Below the pieces are notes generated by a model that worked only from the letters and a program-made list of their open reading frames with translations, was not told where the DNA came from and did no database searches. The position numbers were made by a program, and so were the translations under genes. From contig JAFTZQ010000003.1 of NCBI GenBank assembly GCA_017464475.1, positions 1 to 64,000 of the forward strand: DNA of 64,000 bases, written 5' to 3'. This DNA is from Paludibacteraceae bacterium. GTDB lineage: Bacteria > Bacteroidota > Bacteroidia > Bacteroidales > Paludibacteraceae. Positions 13,649-23,318 of this stretch are shown one piece after another; within the stretch, counting starts at the first letter, position 1; each line of letters begins with the position of its first letter.

Positions 13649-14543
13649 AATTACGTTGCTTCTTATCCTTTGCTCCTTCCTCCTTGCGTCCTGCAATACA
13701 GAGGCGTACTACGAGACGAAGGACGTAGAAGTAAAAATGAATATCACGAATGTGTCCTCGGGCTTCATTGAGTGTGAGTACTCAACCAACAAGGACGCAT
13801 ATTACCTCATTGCGATCCGAGAGCCGTGGGAGGATTTTAACCCCATAACCCACCAGAAGCAGTTCATGCAGTTAGCCCTTGACAGCGCGTACGCGGAGTA
13901 TTTGTTATGGCGGAATGATCTGCTTCACCAGCAAGAATTTACTATAGCTCCCTTCTCCAGCCACTCGCTCCAATATGGTAAAACCAGCCATTTCTTCACG
14001 GGTCTGACCCCCTACACGGACTATTGGGTATTTGCTTTCCCTGTTGATCCGGAAACAATGAGACCTGCCGGAAAACTGGTTTTGGAGAATATCAAGACTT
14101 CTATCGCCTCCACCGTAGATGTTCGTTTTGAATACCGTGTGAGGGGCTTGTGGGACTATCTCTACCCGGTGGACACGCTCGGTCACATCAATGCCCGCTA
14201 TCCCTATATTGCCATCACCAAAGACAGCCTCGAACTTACCACAGAGATTGCTGAATGGGGTACTCCGCTCCCCTTCTTCTACAACTGGGAAGAGGAAATG
14301 TTCGATTATCCCCAAACAGCCGATATTTTTTACGGCGTGAAAGCGACCGAGCATGATGACCGCCTATCGACGACCTGCGCGTTTGAAGAAGGGCACACGT
14401 ACTATACCGGCATCACCGGCTTTGACGGGCTGTTCAAACATATGGCGGTCTATAAGTTCACGTGGCACAAAGACTGCGTTTACTATTTTCAGGACACCGA
14501 TACCACTAACTTGTATATAAAGGATATGGGTAAACTATTATAA
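13638..14543 (+). CDS. Hypothetical lipoprotein
   Basis: 301 residues. The signal peptide ends in lipobox LLASC (Cys about 19). The mature protein is beta-rich with many aromatics; YFQDTDTTNLYIKD near the end and FTGLTPYTDYWVFAFPVD suggest fibronectin-III-like strands. No family can be named. The 11-base overlap with the upstream lipase-like lipoprotein suggests the two are made together and may work at the cell surface on the same substrate. Confidence 0.6.
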   Translation: MRTKITLLLILCSFLLASCNTEAYYETKDVEVKMNITNVSSGFIECEYSTNKDAYYLIAIREPWEDFNPITHQKQFMQLALDSAYAEYLLWRNDLLHQQEFTIAPFSSHSLQYGKTSHFFTGLTPYTDYWVFAFPVDPETMRPAGKLVLENIKTSIASTVDVRFEYRVRGLWDYLYPVDTLGHINARYPYIAITKDSLELTTEIAEWGTPLPFFYNWEEEMFDYPQTADIFYGVKATEHDDRLSTTCAFEEGHTYYTGITGFDGLFKHMAVYKFTWHKDCVYYFQDTDTTNLYIKDMGKLL

Positions 14544-14551
14544 CCGGTGTT

Positions 14552-15022
14552 ATGAAAATCTCCCTTCTTGTGGTAGGCAAGACCACCGATTCCCGTCTGT
14601 CCTCCCTAATGGAGGAATATATCTCGCGGCTCAAACACTATGTGCCGTTTGAGTTGGTCGTGATTCCGGATCTGAAGAACACCAAAGCGCTCAGCGAGGA
14701 GCAGAGCAAAACCGCCGAAGGCGAAGCTATCCTGCGCTATCTCACGCCGTCCATGGACGTCGTTCTGCTGGACGAACACGGACGGGAGTTCCGGTCTATT
14801 GAGTATGCCGAGTGGCTGCAAAAGAAGATGGGTTCCGGCAAGGATCTGACGCTCGTTATCGGAGGTCCGTACGGCTTCAGCGAAGCGGTTTATGCCCGCG
14901 CTAATGGCAAGGTATCGTTCTCGCAAATGACTTTCTCGCACCAGATGATACGGCTGATGGCGGTGGAACAGATCTACCGCGGAATGACTATTCTCCGCGG
15001 CGAGCCTTACCACCACGAATAA
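14552..15022 (+). CDS. rlmH: 23S rRNA (pseudouridine1915-N3)-methyltransferase RlmH
   Basis: 156 residues, full length. RlmH methylates pseudouridine 1915 in helix 69 of 23S rRNA using S-adenosylmethionine. Motifs present are LLVVGKT at the N-terminus, VVLLDEHGREF, the SAM-binding loop LVIGGPYGFSE, and the invariant end ILRGEPYHHE. A trefoil-knot SPOUT fold, cytoplasmic. It starts 8 bases after the preceding lipoprotein gene and is followed by an intrinsic terminator. Confidence 0.97.
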   Translation: MKISLLVVGKTTDSRLSSLMEEYISRLKHYVPFELVVIPDLKNTKALSEEQSKTAEGEAILRYLTPSMDVVLLDEHGREFRSIEYAEWLQKKMGSGKDLTLVIGGPYGFSEAVYARANGKVSFSQMTFSHQMIRLMAVEQIYRGMTILRGEPYHHE

Positions 15023-15050
15023 ACGCGACCTTTGGGCCGCGTTTATTCTA
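15020..15050 (+). terminator. Intrinsic terminator after rlmH
   Basis: Stem TAAACGCGaCC / GGcCGCGTTTA (15020-15030 with 15035-15045) with loop TTTG, followed by TTCTATTT. The first T belongs to the rlmH stop codon. Confidence 0.8.
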
Positions 15051-15052
15051 TT

Positions 15053-15084
15053 TACGATTGGACGATTTTCGATTGGACGATTTA
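15053..15084. repeat. Heptamer patch between rlmH and the M23 gene
   Basis: GATTGGACGATTT occurs twice (GACGATT-type heptamers), just beyond the stop codon of the convergent peptidase gene. Confidence 0.7.
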
Positions 15085-16116
15085 TTACCGTACCCGGATC
15101 TTCTGTCCGATCTGGAGTACTTTGGTCTCCTTGATCTTATTCAGCTGGCAAAGCTTGCGTACGGTTGTGCCGTAGCGTTTGGCAATGCCGGAGAGAGTGT
15201 CGCCGGATTTGACCTTGTGGTATTTCATCGCGGCTTGCTCCGCGCGCGCCTGTTTCATTGCCTTGATGCCGATCACGTACTCTTGGTCGTTCTTCAGCTT
15301 GCCAGTCGTGAAATCGATGACGTTAGCGGGGTTCATGGCTTCGCCCAAGTAGCGGATCTCGAGGTGGAGATGGCTGCCGGTGGAGCGTCCTGTGTTACCA
15401 CCCAGACCGATCACGTAGCCCGCCGGAACACGCTCATATTCATCCACGAGCGGACGACTCAAGTGACCGTAGATCGTCTCCAGACCGTTGTCATGGCGAA
15501 TGACCACATAGTATCCATAGCCGCGCGGATCCCATCCTACGATACGTACCTGACCGGGCCAAGCCGAGCGGATCGAATCGCCGATCTGTACTTTAATATC
15601 GGTGCCCTTATGCATTCTGTATCGACGCCAGCCGAACGGACTCGTCACATAGCCCGGAGCGGGAAGAACAAAACCCGCCATCGGGATATGCACATCCTCG
15701 CGCAAGCTGTCGAACAGGTTGCCGTACGGGTTCACGCGCTCGTCCGTCCAGATATGCCGGTAGAGGCTGTCCGCCGGGTGATGAGTGAAGAGCGTGCTGT
15801 CGCCGAACATGAACTGCGGTGCGAGTTTATAGACCACATCGCCGTCTTTGGTGCGGACGATGATCTTATTGGGTAGCAGCTCCATGTCACATCCGAGGAT
15901 GAGTGTATCATGCGCAAAGAGCCCTGCCAGGCACTCCGGCAGCTGCGCCGAACGAGCGTCCAGATCGTCCATTTCCTCCAGTTCGTCGCCCTCGCTGTCC
16001 ACGGCGAGCGTGTCCAAAGGCGGGTTCAGAGAGAGATCTTCGGTAAAGACATTATCGGCTCTTAATGGAAGCAGAAGCAGCAGAAGCAGAAGCCCAGTAG
16101 ATGTAATACGAGACAT
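15085..16116 (-). CDS. M23 peptidase with C-terminal LysM domain
   Basis: 343 residues from the ATG at 16116 (signal peptide with an eight-Leu core). The LytM/M23 domain (about 150-275) has intact zinc ligands: His169 and Asp173 in MHKGTD, and the pair His249/His251 in SHLHLE. A LysM domain occupies residues 300-343 ([17 protein letters not shown]). It is thus predicted to be an active peptidoglycan endopeptidase that binds the glycan through LysM, in contrast to the inactive EnvC-like protein at 131. The first 55 bases overlap the end of the upstream EF-hand gene in another frame, so expression is probably translationally coupled. Confidence 0.9.
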   Translation of the reverse strand: MSRITSTGLLLLLLLLPLRADNVFTEDLSLNPPLDTLAVDSEGDELEEMDDLDARSAQLPECLAGLFAHDTLILGCDMELLPNKIIVRTKDGDVVYKLAPQFMFGDSTLFTHHPADSLYRHIWTDERVNPYGNLFDSLREDVHIPMAGFVLPAPGYVTSPFGWRRYRMHKGTDIKVQIGDSIRSAWPGQVRIVGWDPRGYGYYVVIRHDNGLETIYGHLSRPLVDEYERVPAGYVIGLGGNTGRSTGSHLHLEIRYLGEAMNPANVIDFTTGKLKNDQEYVIGIKAMKQARAEQAAMKYHKVKSGDTLSGIAKRYGTTVRKLCQLNKIKETKVLQIGQKIRVR

Positions 16117-17708
16117 AGTATTCCTAATGCAATGAGTGTGATACCTATTCCGATGAGCCATTTCTTACCGTTGCTCATCTCGCCTTTCATTTTCGGCGCT
16201 TTGATGAACGGGAAAGCCACTTGCTCGGTGAGCGTCCGTCCGAACGGAACGGAGATGATTGCGTCGGCGTTGACAGCCCAACCGTTGGCGTTCAATACCG
16301 GCGCAAGGTTACGGCGACGCAGTTTGAGCCAAGCCATGATCATGCTCGGACCGCTGATTACCAACAAGATACAGATGAAGACGAGGATGTTCTGCCACCA
16401 TGTCAGCGCGGCTAAACCGGCAGCAACGGAAGCCAGCGCGGCTCCGATCATACCTAAAGCCATGCCGATGGCGGCAAAGATTCCGGCGAACTTAGCGATG
16501 TCGAATGCCGGTTTCTTCTCTGCTGCGGGATCAGCGGCAGCTGCATCCGCTTTAGCGGTCATGTCGTCGAATGCCTTTGCGTCTTTCTCTGCGGCGGATT
16601 TGTTGATCTTGTCCTCGACCCATTTGGAGAACTTGCGGTAAGGAGTCCAGAATGCCTGACGGATCGAGATCGGGTTCTCGATGATCTTATATACCGTAGC
16701 ATCATAGTCCAGTCCGTCGTTGTCATAGAAAACGGCGTTTTTGCCAACGCTGAGGTTCTTGATCTCGCCTTGGGTCACAGCAGCTACTATCTGCGCGGTC
16801 TTTCCGGTCTTTTGGTTCACGCAGTTGCAATAGAGGAGATACATACCGCTCAGAGGAGCCTGCGCATCGTGCTTGCCCATATCGTTCACGCGGATACAGA
16901 GGTGGCACGCGCGTTGGTCAATGATCAGCGTTCCGGCTTGGAAGGACGCGATAGTCTTGTCATTGAGGTCGTAGAAGTCCTCGAGGGTCACGAAGTTGCG
17001 CAGCAGGCGGTAGAAATCGCGGTGGAGGAGGAGCAGTTTGCGCAGCGGCATGAACTCGGCTTGCGCCGCAGCCAGAGCCTCGGCGTTAGCACCTTCGGCA
17101 GCTGCTTTGGCAGCCTCCCATTCAGCGATCTGCGCACCCATCTCTTGGAATTTCTTCTCGCCCATACCGGGTTTCGGTGTCTCCTCGGGGATCAGAGCGA
17201 GACCCAGTTTCTGCAGCTTCTCCTGCTCGAAATACGCGGCATATTCAGCACTTTTCTCTTTGTAAGCAGCGATCACGTCTGCCTCCAGCGGAGCAGCGGG
17301 AACAGTTTGTTCCTCGATGGTAACGCCGTCGATAGCAGCTTGTACGGCTGCCAGCGAGATGGTATTCTCCTTGCCGGCGATTTTCTTCGCCACTGCAGCG
17401 ATTGCTTCGTCAGCGATATTCGCGATTTCGACCTCATCTTTCTGTGCGAAGAGGGATTTCGGCTCTTTGAGGTTAGCGCAGAGCCACTCGGCGGTAGCTA
17501 CTACTTCTTTCAGACGCAGTTTACCGTCTCCGTCCATATCCATCAGACTGAGCGAGTCCGAACTGATCTCCAAGCCATTAACCGGGCAGGAGAGAACGGT
17601 CCACATTTTCTTGTCCAATTCACCCAAATGGCGGATGTCCTCCGCCGACTGAATGCGTACGCGGGTAACTCCACCCACATTCGCAAAACTCCATTTGTAC
17701 TTTGCCAT
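16062..17708 (-). CDS. EF-hand-containing membrane protein of unknown function
   Basis: 548 residues without a signal peptide. An EF-hand-like loop, [12 protein letters not shown] (about residues 56-68), is followed by an Ala/Glu-rich helical region (100-230), a conserved-looking central domain ([30 protein letters not shown]), and two hydrophobic stretches: Ala/Gly-rich plus [20 protein letters not shown] (about 405-455), and a C-terminal segment (about 515-548). It is probably an inner-membrane protein whose soluble part binds calcium or is merely EF-hand-shaped. The family is not recognised. The last 55 bases overlap the M23 peptidase gene, which hints at an envelope role. Promoter at 17747-17778. 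Confidence 0.65.
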   Translation of the reverse strand: MAKYKWSFANVGGVTRVRIQSAEDIRHLGELDKKMWTVLSCPVNGLEISSDSLSLMDMDGDGKLRLKEVVATAEWLCANLKEPKSLFAQKDEVEIANIADEAIAAVAKKIAGKENTISLAAVQAAIDGVTIEEQTVPAAPLEADVIAAYKEKSAEYAAYFEQEKLQKLGLALIPEETPKPGMGEKKFQEMGAQIAEWEAAKAAAEGANAEALAAAQAEFMPLRKLLLLHRDFYRLLRNFVTLEDFYDLNDKTIASFQAGTLIIDQRACHLCIRVNDMGKHDAQAPLSGMYLLYCNCVNQKTGKTAQIVAAVTQGEIKNLSVGKNAVFYDNDGLDYDATVYKIIENPISIRQAFWTPYRKFSKWVEDKINKSAAEKDAKAFDDMTAKADAAAADPAAEKKPAFDIAKFAGIFAAIGMALGMIGAALASVAAGLAALTWWQNILVFICILLVISGPSMIMAWLKLRRRNLAPVLNANGWAVNADAIISVPFGRTLTEQVAFPFIKAPKMKGEMSNGKKWLIGIGITLIALGILCLVLHLLGFCFCCFCFH

Positions 17709-17746
17709 AAATATCTTGGTTTTTAGTTAGTCCATATTTCGCGCTG

Positions 17747-17778
17747 CAAAGGTACTAAAAATAAATGAATTACGCAAA
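17747..17778 (-). promoter_or_regulatory. Promoter of the EF-hand gene
   Basis: Minus strand: TTTGCG (17773-17778) and -7 box TACCTTTG (17747-17754). Confidence 0.72.
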
Positions 17779-17879
17779 TATTTTTGTTATTTTTCCTAAA
17801 TCCCCCGCGATTTTAGTACTTTCATGAAATTGCCGATTATTAAGATTCGGGCGGTTATACCCGAATCTGCCTAAGAGCT

Positions 17880-17939
17880 GCGCAAGGTCAGCGCGAGGTC
17901 GGCGCGTTGAACCGACATTGGAACGAACTTAAAAAGTTC
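17880..17939. repeat. 11-bp array followed by a small hairpin
   Basis: Three 11-bp units, GCGCAAGGTCA, GCGCGAGGTCG and GCGCGTTGAAC (17880-17912). Then comes GAACTT-aaa-AAGTTC (17925-17939), just downstream of the transposase stop codon, where it may act as a weak terminator for that minus-strand gene. Confidence 0.75.
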
Positions 17940-17952
17940 CTGTTGTTAAGAA

Positions 17953-19005
17953 CTACAAAGAGCATATTTCTTCTGCCATCTGATTCATCGCGACACATTC
18001 CTCGCGCGTCACATGGCGTTTCGAGGGATCGTACTCCCACGGGCTGAGGATCAGCACACGCCCGGCAGCGACAGAGTCGAACAAGCCGTCCGACGGCTTG
18101 TAATAGTCACCAAAGCCGTTATCCACGATATAGATGATGGGATGCTCCTCCGCAAGGAGGACTACCATCCCCTCTTTCTCCTTATCGGAGATGAACGGCG
18201 AGACCATCACTGCGCCCTGTCGGGCAGCCAGCACACAGCCGTTCATATAATCGCGTAGCCGTGTATTATCGCCATGCATCGCCTCGTCAATCATTGTGCG
18301 ACGCACATGCACAGGCACATATTTCGCCGCTTGTAGCAAAGCGGCATTGCCGATGCCGCGATACATCCGCCCGGCTATCTCTATCCCCTCCTGCACGCGG
18401 AAGAATCCCGGCATGAGTTTTTTCGTAGCAAGCCGCTGGGGATTCATCTGGACATAGCGAATCATATTCTGGAGCTGCCCCTTATGAGACATCGGGCGTA
18501 TGAATGGCATTTCAGTAAAGATAGGGTCAAGATGGCGATATTCTTCTTCTCCTATACGCCCGCGAAGCGGATTATCCCGGCTCTCAGCCGGGGCAAATAA
18601 CGAAAGATTGTAGTTTTCGTCCATTGTTCCGCCTGAGAGGCGGATATAACTATAGGCTCTACCTATCTTTTTTACCGCCCGCCAGAATCCTTGTACGGCA
18701 TATCGTATCCCATGCTCCATATGGCTGCGAACATACCATATGCTATGCAGATGGTCTGGCATTAAACAATATTGCAGGATCTGTATTTCGGGGTGGAAAT
18801 CCAGAATAGTGCGCTGGCAATCCAAAACCGCATCCCCCAACTCCGTGCGTTCCACTCTCGCTTGTTTGGGGTCATTGTTTGGAATCACCAACTCACCCAA
18901 CAAAGGCTCACGCGACGGAATTGTCAGCGTGACATGATAGATACCGACTCCTTTCCATGCAGTCCTCGGCTCCTGCCAATGCCAAATATCACGGTTGGTG
19001 GGCAT
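17953..19005 (-). CDS. RAYT-like Y1 transposase with extra C-terminal domain
   Basis: 350 residues. The N-terminal two-thirds is a Y1 (IS200/RAYT) HUH nuclease: GVGIYHVTLTIP, the HUH motif LMPDHLHSIW (His85, His87), then MIRYVQMNPQR with the likely catalytic Tyr184. RAYT proteins nick and join REP hairpins in DNA. No insertion-sequence ends flank the gene, so it looks like a domesticated single-copy RAYT. The last ~105 residues (AVMVSPFISDKEKEGMVVLL to the end) are not part of Y1 domains and look like a Rossmann-type domain related to DprA or LOG proteins; that is inference. REP-like elements elsewhere in the window are candidate substrates. Confidence 0.8.
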   Translation of the reverse strand: MPTNRDIWHWQEPRTAWKGVGIYHVTLTIPSREPLLGELVIPNNDPKQARVERTELGDAVLDCQRTILDFHPEIQILQYCLMPDHLHSIWYVRSHMEHGIRYAVQGFWRAVKKIGRAYSYIRLSGGTMDENYNLSLFAPAESRDNPLRGRIGEEEYRHLDPIFTEMPFIRPMSHKGQLQNMIRYVQMNPQRLATKKLMPGFFRVQEGIEIAGRMYRGIGNAALLQAAKYVPVHVRRTMIDEAMHGDNTRLRDYMNGCVLAARQGAVMVSPFISDKEKEGMVVLLAEEHPIIYIVDNGFGDYYKPSDGLFDSVAAGRVLILSPWEYDPSKRHVTREECVAMNQMAEEICSL

Positions 19006-19020
19006 AGCGCAAGTATTTAA

Positions 19021-21858
19021 CTATTTTACCAGTTTTTGGTACATCTTGAACAACTCAGCCACGCACTCGGATTCGGTCATTTTGGTATAAAAGCCATAGG
19101 CAGCCATGACCGCGCGGTCGTTCTCTTGGTGCGCTTTGCGGAGTTCGGGCGGCATGGTCACTTCATCATAGAGATCTGCCAAAGAGGAATCCGGATATTT
19201 GGCGCGTGCATCCAAAATGGCTTGCGCTGTGCGGGTGATAAGGGCCGTAGGGTCTTTAGGGTCAGTGGGGTCTTTAGGGACGGCAGGAATGTTCGGCCAA
19301 GGGAAGTTGTTATAGACGATATTAGCGGAATATTGATAACGTGTTTCTAAGCGTCCGGCAACGACACGCATCCATGCATTATGAATGTTTGAAATAAGTA
19401 CACCAAAAGCAAATAAAGTAGCGTCTGGAACGATTAATGCAGAACCATTTACAATAATCTTCGGATTGACAAAGGCAATAGGTATGTATCTGCGCTTTTC
19501 AGAAGATACTTTGGGGATTGCCAACATATCTGTATTAGGTTGGCGTATTTCTCCAAATAAATAAGGAGTATCTGCCGCTTTTATCGTTTGTGGTCTGTCG
19601 GAAGACAAACGGAAATTGCGTGTTTGCTCTATTCTGTTCATTATAAATGCGCTTGACCGCAATTCTTTAGGAGAAACACCTTCTAACCAAAGACACCATC
19701 TTTCCTTGCCTTGTATCAATTCTGCGCCTCCGACATACGGACGTACATATTTCTCATTTTGAGGGTTTTCTTTAATTAAGGATTGTACATCTTCTTTTTC
19801 CAAAATAAGGAAACCATTATCAATAGGCATACTGCCATAACACATTTGCGGTACATTATTGAGAGGTTTTGTTCTATTCTCAATAAAGACATCCGGCGCA
19901 TCCATGAGGTAGCCGTTGATATTTGCTGCCGGGATAGATTGCATGTCGGAGATATAGATTCTTTTCGTGCTAACGCCCGAAGCAGCCGACAAGGAAAGCG
20001 GCGAATCTGATTCGCCTGTAAAAGAAGAAAAGCCAATAATGACACAATGGACGTGGGCTTTGATATCCGCCTCGGAATCCCAACGGAAAGTACGATAGGC
20101 GAAATCAAAATGAATACCATATTGCTCAAAAAGAGGCTTCCATATAGCCGCTACTTGTTCGCCTTGGGTAATCGAGTTGGTAGAAACGAAGGCTGCGCAA
20201 ATAGAAGAGTTCTTTTTCATTAGTTCAGCAGCTTTCTTATACCAACATGCTACATAATCAATGTTTCCAATACCTTTCCACTTCTTTCCAAAAATAGCAA
20301 ATACATCTTCTTTCTGCTCTTTGCTCTGCTCTTTCTTTCCTACAAAAGGCGGATTGCCCATAATATAGTTCAACTTCTCCGGCGCAATAACTTCGCTCCA
20401 GTCCATGCGGAGCGCATTGCCTTCTTTGATATTATGGTAGGCTTTGAGCGGCAACGGCTCTATATTGAACTGCACTAACTTGGCGGTCTCTTGCAGCATT
20501 TGTTGCTCGGCAATCCAAAGCGCCGTAGTGGCAACGGATACAGCAAAATCGTTAATCTCAATACCGTAAAACTGGTGAATATCCACCTTTATCGGGTTGG
20601 CAAACTCACCTATTACCGCCTGACCTTTGTTGCGCAACTTAATAACCTCGTTCTCCAACCGGCGGAGCGAGACATAACTCTCCGTGAGGAAATTACCGGA
20701 TCCGCAGGCAGGGTCAAAGAAAGTAAGAGAGGCTATCTTGTCTTGGAAAACATCGAGTTTCTGCCTCTGTTGTTTCTCCTGCGGAATGGCTTTGATGGCG
20801 TTCAGCTCATCTTTGAGTTCGTCCAAGAAAAGCGGGTCTATCACTTTATGGATGTTGGCGATAGATGTATAGTGCATACCACCCGAACGACGGGTTTCGG
20901 GGTTCAACGTGCTCTCAAAGATAGCACCGAAGATAGTCGGACTGATCTCATTCCAGTCGAAATCATCGGAGGCTTTGGACAAAATGAGTTCTTTCAGGTC
21001 TTCCGTAAACTGAGGAATAATCAGCCGTGCGTCATGGCTGAACAAACCGCCGTTGACATACGGGAAGGCTTTGAGCGCCTCGTCCATATAAGGGTCGCGT
21101 TGGTCGTTCGGCGTGTCAAGCACCTCAAACAGATCTATCAACGCACGACGCATATCTTTCGCCGGATATTGCGCCAAGTAATCATGGAAAGCCGTTTTGG
21201 AGCCGAACAGATGCGCATCCTCGGCATAGAGGCAGAACACCAGCCGCACACAGAGAATATTGAGGCTGCGAAGCGTCTCCGAGGCATCGGGTTCATGATA
21301 TTGCTTCAGCAGCCCGTCGTATATCTGAGCAACGAGTTTTCCTGCATCTTTAGAGATTTTCTCCTCTTGTTTGATATGCTCGTTTCCTTGGTCCACCAAG
21401 AACCGCAAACGGTCGTACTCTTTCTCCAAATTGGCGAGTTGTATCTTCTGCGGCTCGTCATTGGGATGTTCCAGATCATACACCCACCATTCCGCAAAAT
21501 TGCAGGTCACAATCCACCGCGGTCGCTGGCTGTTAGGCAGCGAATCGGCATAGCGTTTGGCTTGCTGGAAGGGGTTGAGGAACGTACCGTCGGACTGTTT
21601 GATTCCTTCGCCGAGGTTCTTACCCAGCGACTTTTGCTCTATCATCACTTTTGTCTCCGGGATACGCGCGTCCACAAAAGAGGTGTGATCCAGTTGCACC
21701 TGTTGTTCAAAGAGGATGAACTGCTCCGGGTGTTCGACACCGAAAACCTGATTAAGAAGGGTTAACCAATAGGTCTGGCTTTCGCCTTTCTCATAGCCTT
21801 TGCCTTGCCAGAATTCCGAAAAGGCTTTCGCTGCTTTTTGTTGCTGTATTGCAGTCAT
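19021..21858 (-). CDS. MmeI-like (type IIL) restriction-modification enzyme
   Basis: 945 residues in one chain, from the ATG at 21858. The N-terminal nuclease is a PD-(D/E)xK type with Asp63, Glu74 and Lys76 (DARIPETKVMIEQK). Then come a helical spacer, an adenine-specific DNA methyltransferase with SAM motif FDPACGSGNF (381-390) and catalytic NPPF (502-505), and a target-recognition region followed by a C-terminal helical part ending MYQKLVK. Such enzymes methylate one strand of their site and cut about two helical turns away when it is unmethylated. Length and motifs look intact. No separate specificity gene is needed. It starts 15 bases before the RAYT gene and has its own promoter. Confidence 0.88.
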   Translation of the reverse strand: MTAIQQQKAAKAFSEFWQGKGYEKGESQTYWLTLLNQVFGVEHPEQFILFEQQVQLDHTSFVDARIPETKVMIEQKSLGKNLGEGIKQSDGTFLNPFQQAKRYADSLPNSQRPRWIVTCNFAEWWVYDLEHPNDEPQKIQLANLEKEYDRLRFLVDQGNEHIKQEEKISKDAGKLVAQIYDGLLKQYHEPDASETLRSLNILCVRLVFCLYAEDAHLFGSKTAFHDYLAQYPAKDMRRALIDLFEVLDTPNDQRDPYMDEALKAFPYVNGGLFSHDARLIIPQFTEDLKELILSKASDDFDWNEISPTIFGAIFESTLNPETRRSGGMHYTSIANIHKVIDPLFLDELKDELNAIKAIPQEKQQRQKLDVFQDKIASLTFFDPACGSGNFLTESYVSLRRLENEVIKLRNKGQAVIGEFANPIKVDIHQFYGIEINDFAVSVATTALWIAEQQMLQETAKLVQFNIEPLPLKAYHNIKEGNALRMDWSEVIAPEKLNYIMGNPPFVGKKEQSKEQKEDVFAIFGKKWKGIGNIDYVACWYKKAAELMKKNSSICAAFVSTNSITQGEQVAAIWKPLFEQYGIHFDFAYRTFRWDSEADIKAHVHCVIIGFSSFTGESDSPLSLSAASGVSTKRIYISDMQSIPAANINGYLMDAPDVFIENRTKPLNNVPQMCYGSMPIDNGFLILEKEDVQSLIKENPQNEKYVRPYVGGAELIQGKERWCLWLEGVSPKELRSSAFIMNRIEQTRNFRLSSDRPQTIKAADTPYLFGEIRQPNTDMLAIPKVSSEKRRYIPIAFVNPKIIVNGSALIVPDATLFAFGVLISNIHNAWMRVVAGRLETRYQYSANIVYNNFPWPNIPAVPKDPTDPKDPTALITRTAQAILDARAKYPDSSLADLYDEVTMPPELRKAHQENDRAVMAAYGFYTKMTESECVAELFKMYQKLVK

Positions 21859-21882
21859 GTATGTATGGATATATTTTGCGAT

Positions 21883-21931
21883 TGCAAAGGTAGCAATAAA
21901 TTTTGATTTATGCAAATAAAAGTGCAATTTT
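21883..21931 (-). promoter_or_regulatory. Promoter of the MmeI-like gene (duplicated sequence)
   Basis: Minus strand: TTTGC (21912-21916) and -7 box TACCTTTG (21885-21892). The 49 bases 21883-21931 are identical to 23319-23367, the promoter of the neighbouring ATPase gene. Confidence 0.8.
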
Positions 21932-21951
21932 GCGACAAAGATACAATAAAA

Positions 21952-23247
21952 TTACATGCAAAATACTGCGTAAAAAGGTATCGATCGTATTCCTTCTTCC
22001 ATACCAAAATTCTTTTGCGAAATACGGATTGCACATTCGGGATGATAAGTTTGCCGGAACTGATTCAAACTTTTTGCGCGCGTATGCAGACCTTTCTTTA
22101 CTTCTATGGGAACGATTGCTGTGTCTTTTTGCCAAAGAAAATCCAATTCCGCAGTATTGCTATTTCGCCAATAATACAAAGGTATTTGCCGTGCAGCCAG
22201 CGCTTGCGCTACATAATTCTCCGCAATTGCTCCCATGAACGTGTTGTCTATGGGAGTTGGAGACAGAATCAAGGAAGAAGGCATACCGGACTTCATCGTC
22301 AGCAGCCCAACGTCACTCATGTATAACTTAAAATCCCCGAGTTCCATATACGCGGCAAGAGGTATGATTGCCTTCTCTACTTCCTGACATTTGAGCACGA
22401 CTCCTGCATAATGGAGCCATTCGATGGCTTCTCCGAAGATCGTTGCACTACCACCACGTTGCACTACTTTATACTGGAACTTATGGTTTTCCTTCGCCAA
22501 TTGGGCAGGAATCGAATTGTAACACGCGCGTATCTTGACGGATGTGGCAGGTGAAGCATATTTCGCCATATCAGCCACGTACTCATTTAGGATACGCTGC
22601 TGAATATCGGCTATATGCATAATACTATTAGTTTGCGCATATTCCGCGACGACTGCAGGCATTCCTCCTACCACCAAGTACTGTCGCCACATAGCCAATG
22701 CCTCCTCATGTAACGCCGAGGGCATCTTCGTGTTTTCGGTTGTATGCAATCGTATTTGTTCTGCCAACGATTGTTTCGACATTGCCCATAGGAATTCCTC
22801 AAAGTCCAAAGGAAAGAGTTGTAACTCATCCACTTTCCCAACGGGAAAAGAATATTTCTCTCTATTTATCGCCACGCCTAACATGCTGCCTGCGGCACAT
22901 ACATGATAGTCCGGGGCTTGCTCGCAAAAGGATTTCAATGCAGTTAAAGCACGTTCAGAGGCTTGAATCTCGTCCAAAATCAACAAAGTCTCTTGGGGTA
23001 AAATACGTTGAGATGAGATACTCTCCAATTGCAGAATGATGTTTTTTGGATTCAAGTCGTCTTCAAAAACGGCACGAGCACGTGTGTCAGCCTCTAAATT
23101 AAATCGAACGGTGTTGGTATAGTACTGTTTGCCAAATTCTTCCAAAATATAGGTTTTCCCCACTTGACGGGCACCATTCAAAACAAGCGGCATTCGCCCT
23201 TCTTTTGTGCGCCATTCGCACAAGGAGTCCAAAATCTTTCGTTTCAT
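21952..23247 (-). CDS. AAA+ ATPase with DUF4143 C-terminus
   Basis: 431 residues. Walker A is GARQVGKT (25-32) and Walker B is LLILDEIQ. The C-terminal DUF4143 region ends with ELDFLW...VPIEVKKG, a PD-(D/E)xK-like nuclease core. This large family is common in Bacteroidales, often beside mobile or defence genes, and its function is not settled. Here it stands next to a restriction-modification gene with a copy of the same promoter, which suggests co-regulation. Soluble, cytoplasmic. Confidence 0.85.
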   Translation of the reverse strand: MKRKILDSLCEWRTKEGRMPLVLNGARQVGKTYILEEFGKQYYTNTVRFNLEADTRARAVFEDDLNPKNIILQLESISSQRILPQETLLILDEIQASERALTALKSFCEQAPDYHVCAAGSMLGVAINREKYSFPVGKVDELQLFPLDFEEFLWAMSKQSLAEQIRLHTTENTKMPSALHEEALAMWRQYLVVGGMPAVVAEYAQTNSIMHIADIQQRILNEYVADMAKYASPATSVKIRACYNSIPAQLAKENHKFQYKVVQRGGSATIFGEAIEWLHYAGVVLKCQEVEKAIIPLAAYMELGDFKLYMSDVGLLTMKSGMPSSLILSPTPIDNTFMGAIAENYVAQALAARQIPLYYWRNSNTAELDFLWQKDTAIVPIEVKKGLHTRAKSLNQFRQTYHPECAIRISQKNFGMEEGIRSIPFYAVFCM

Positions 23248-23318
23248 AGTTTATGCATTTATTTATGAATTTATATGAAGTTTTTAGATTTTTTCATACG
23301 TAACTATCAAAAATCCGC

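Noticed and set aside
15058-15876. 272-residue plus-strand reading frame opposite the M23/LysM peptidase
   Set aside because: The peptidase has intact catalytic motifs on the minus strand; the plus frame is a shadow.
16770-17726. 318-residue plus-strand reading frame opposite the EF-hand gene
   Set aside because: Antisense frame with no domain. The EF-hand gene has a promoter and sensible codon use.
17953-19005. Full insertion sequence of the IS200/IS605 type
   Set aside because: No recognisable left and right end hairpins or target sequences flank the gene, and no TnpB/IscB partner is present.
20491-21765. 424-residue plus-strand reading frame opposite the MmeI-like gene
   Set aside because: Antisense shadow of a well-supported enzyme gene; no motif, no promoter, composition dictated by the other strand.
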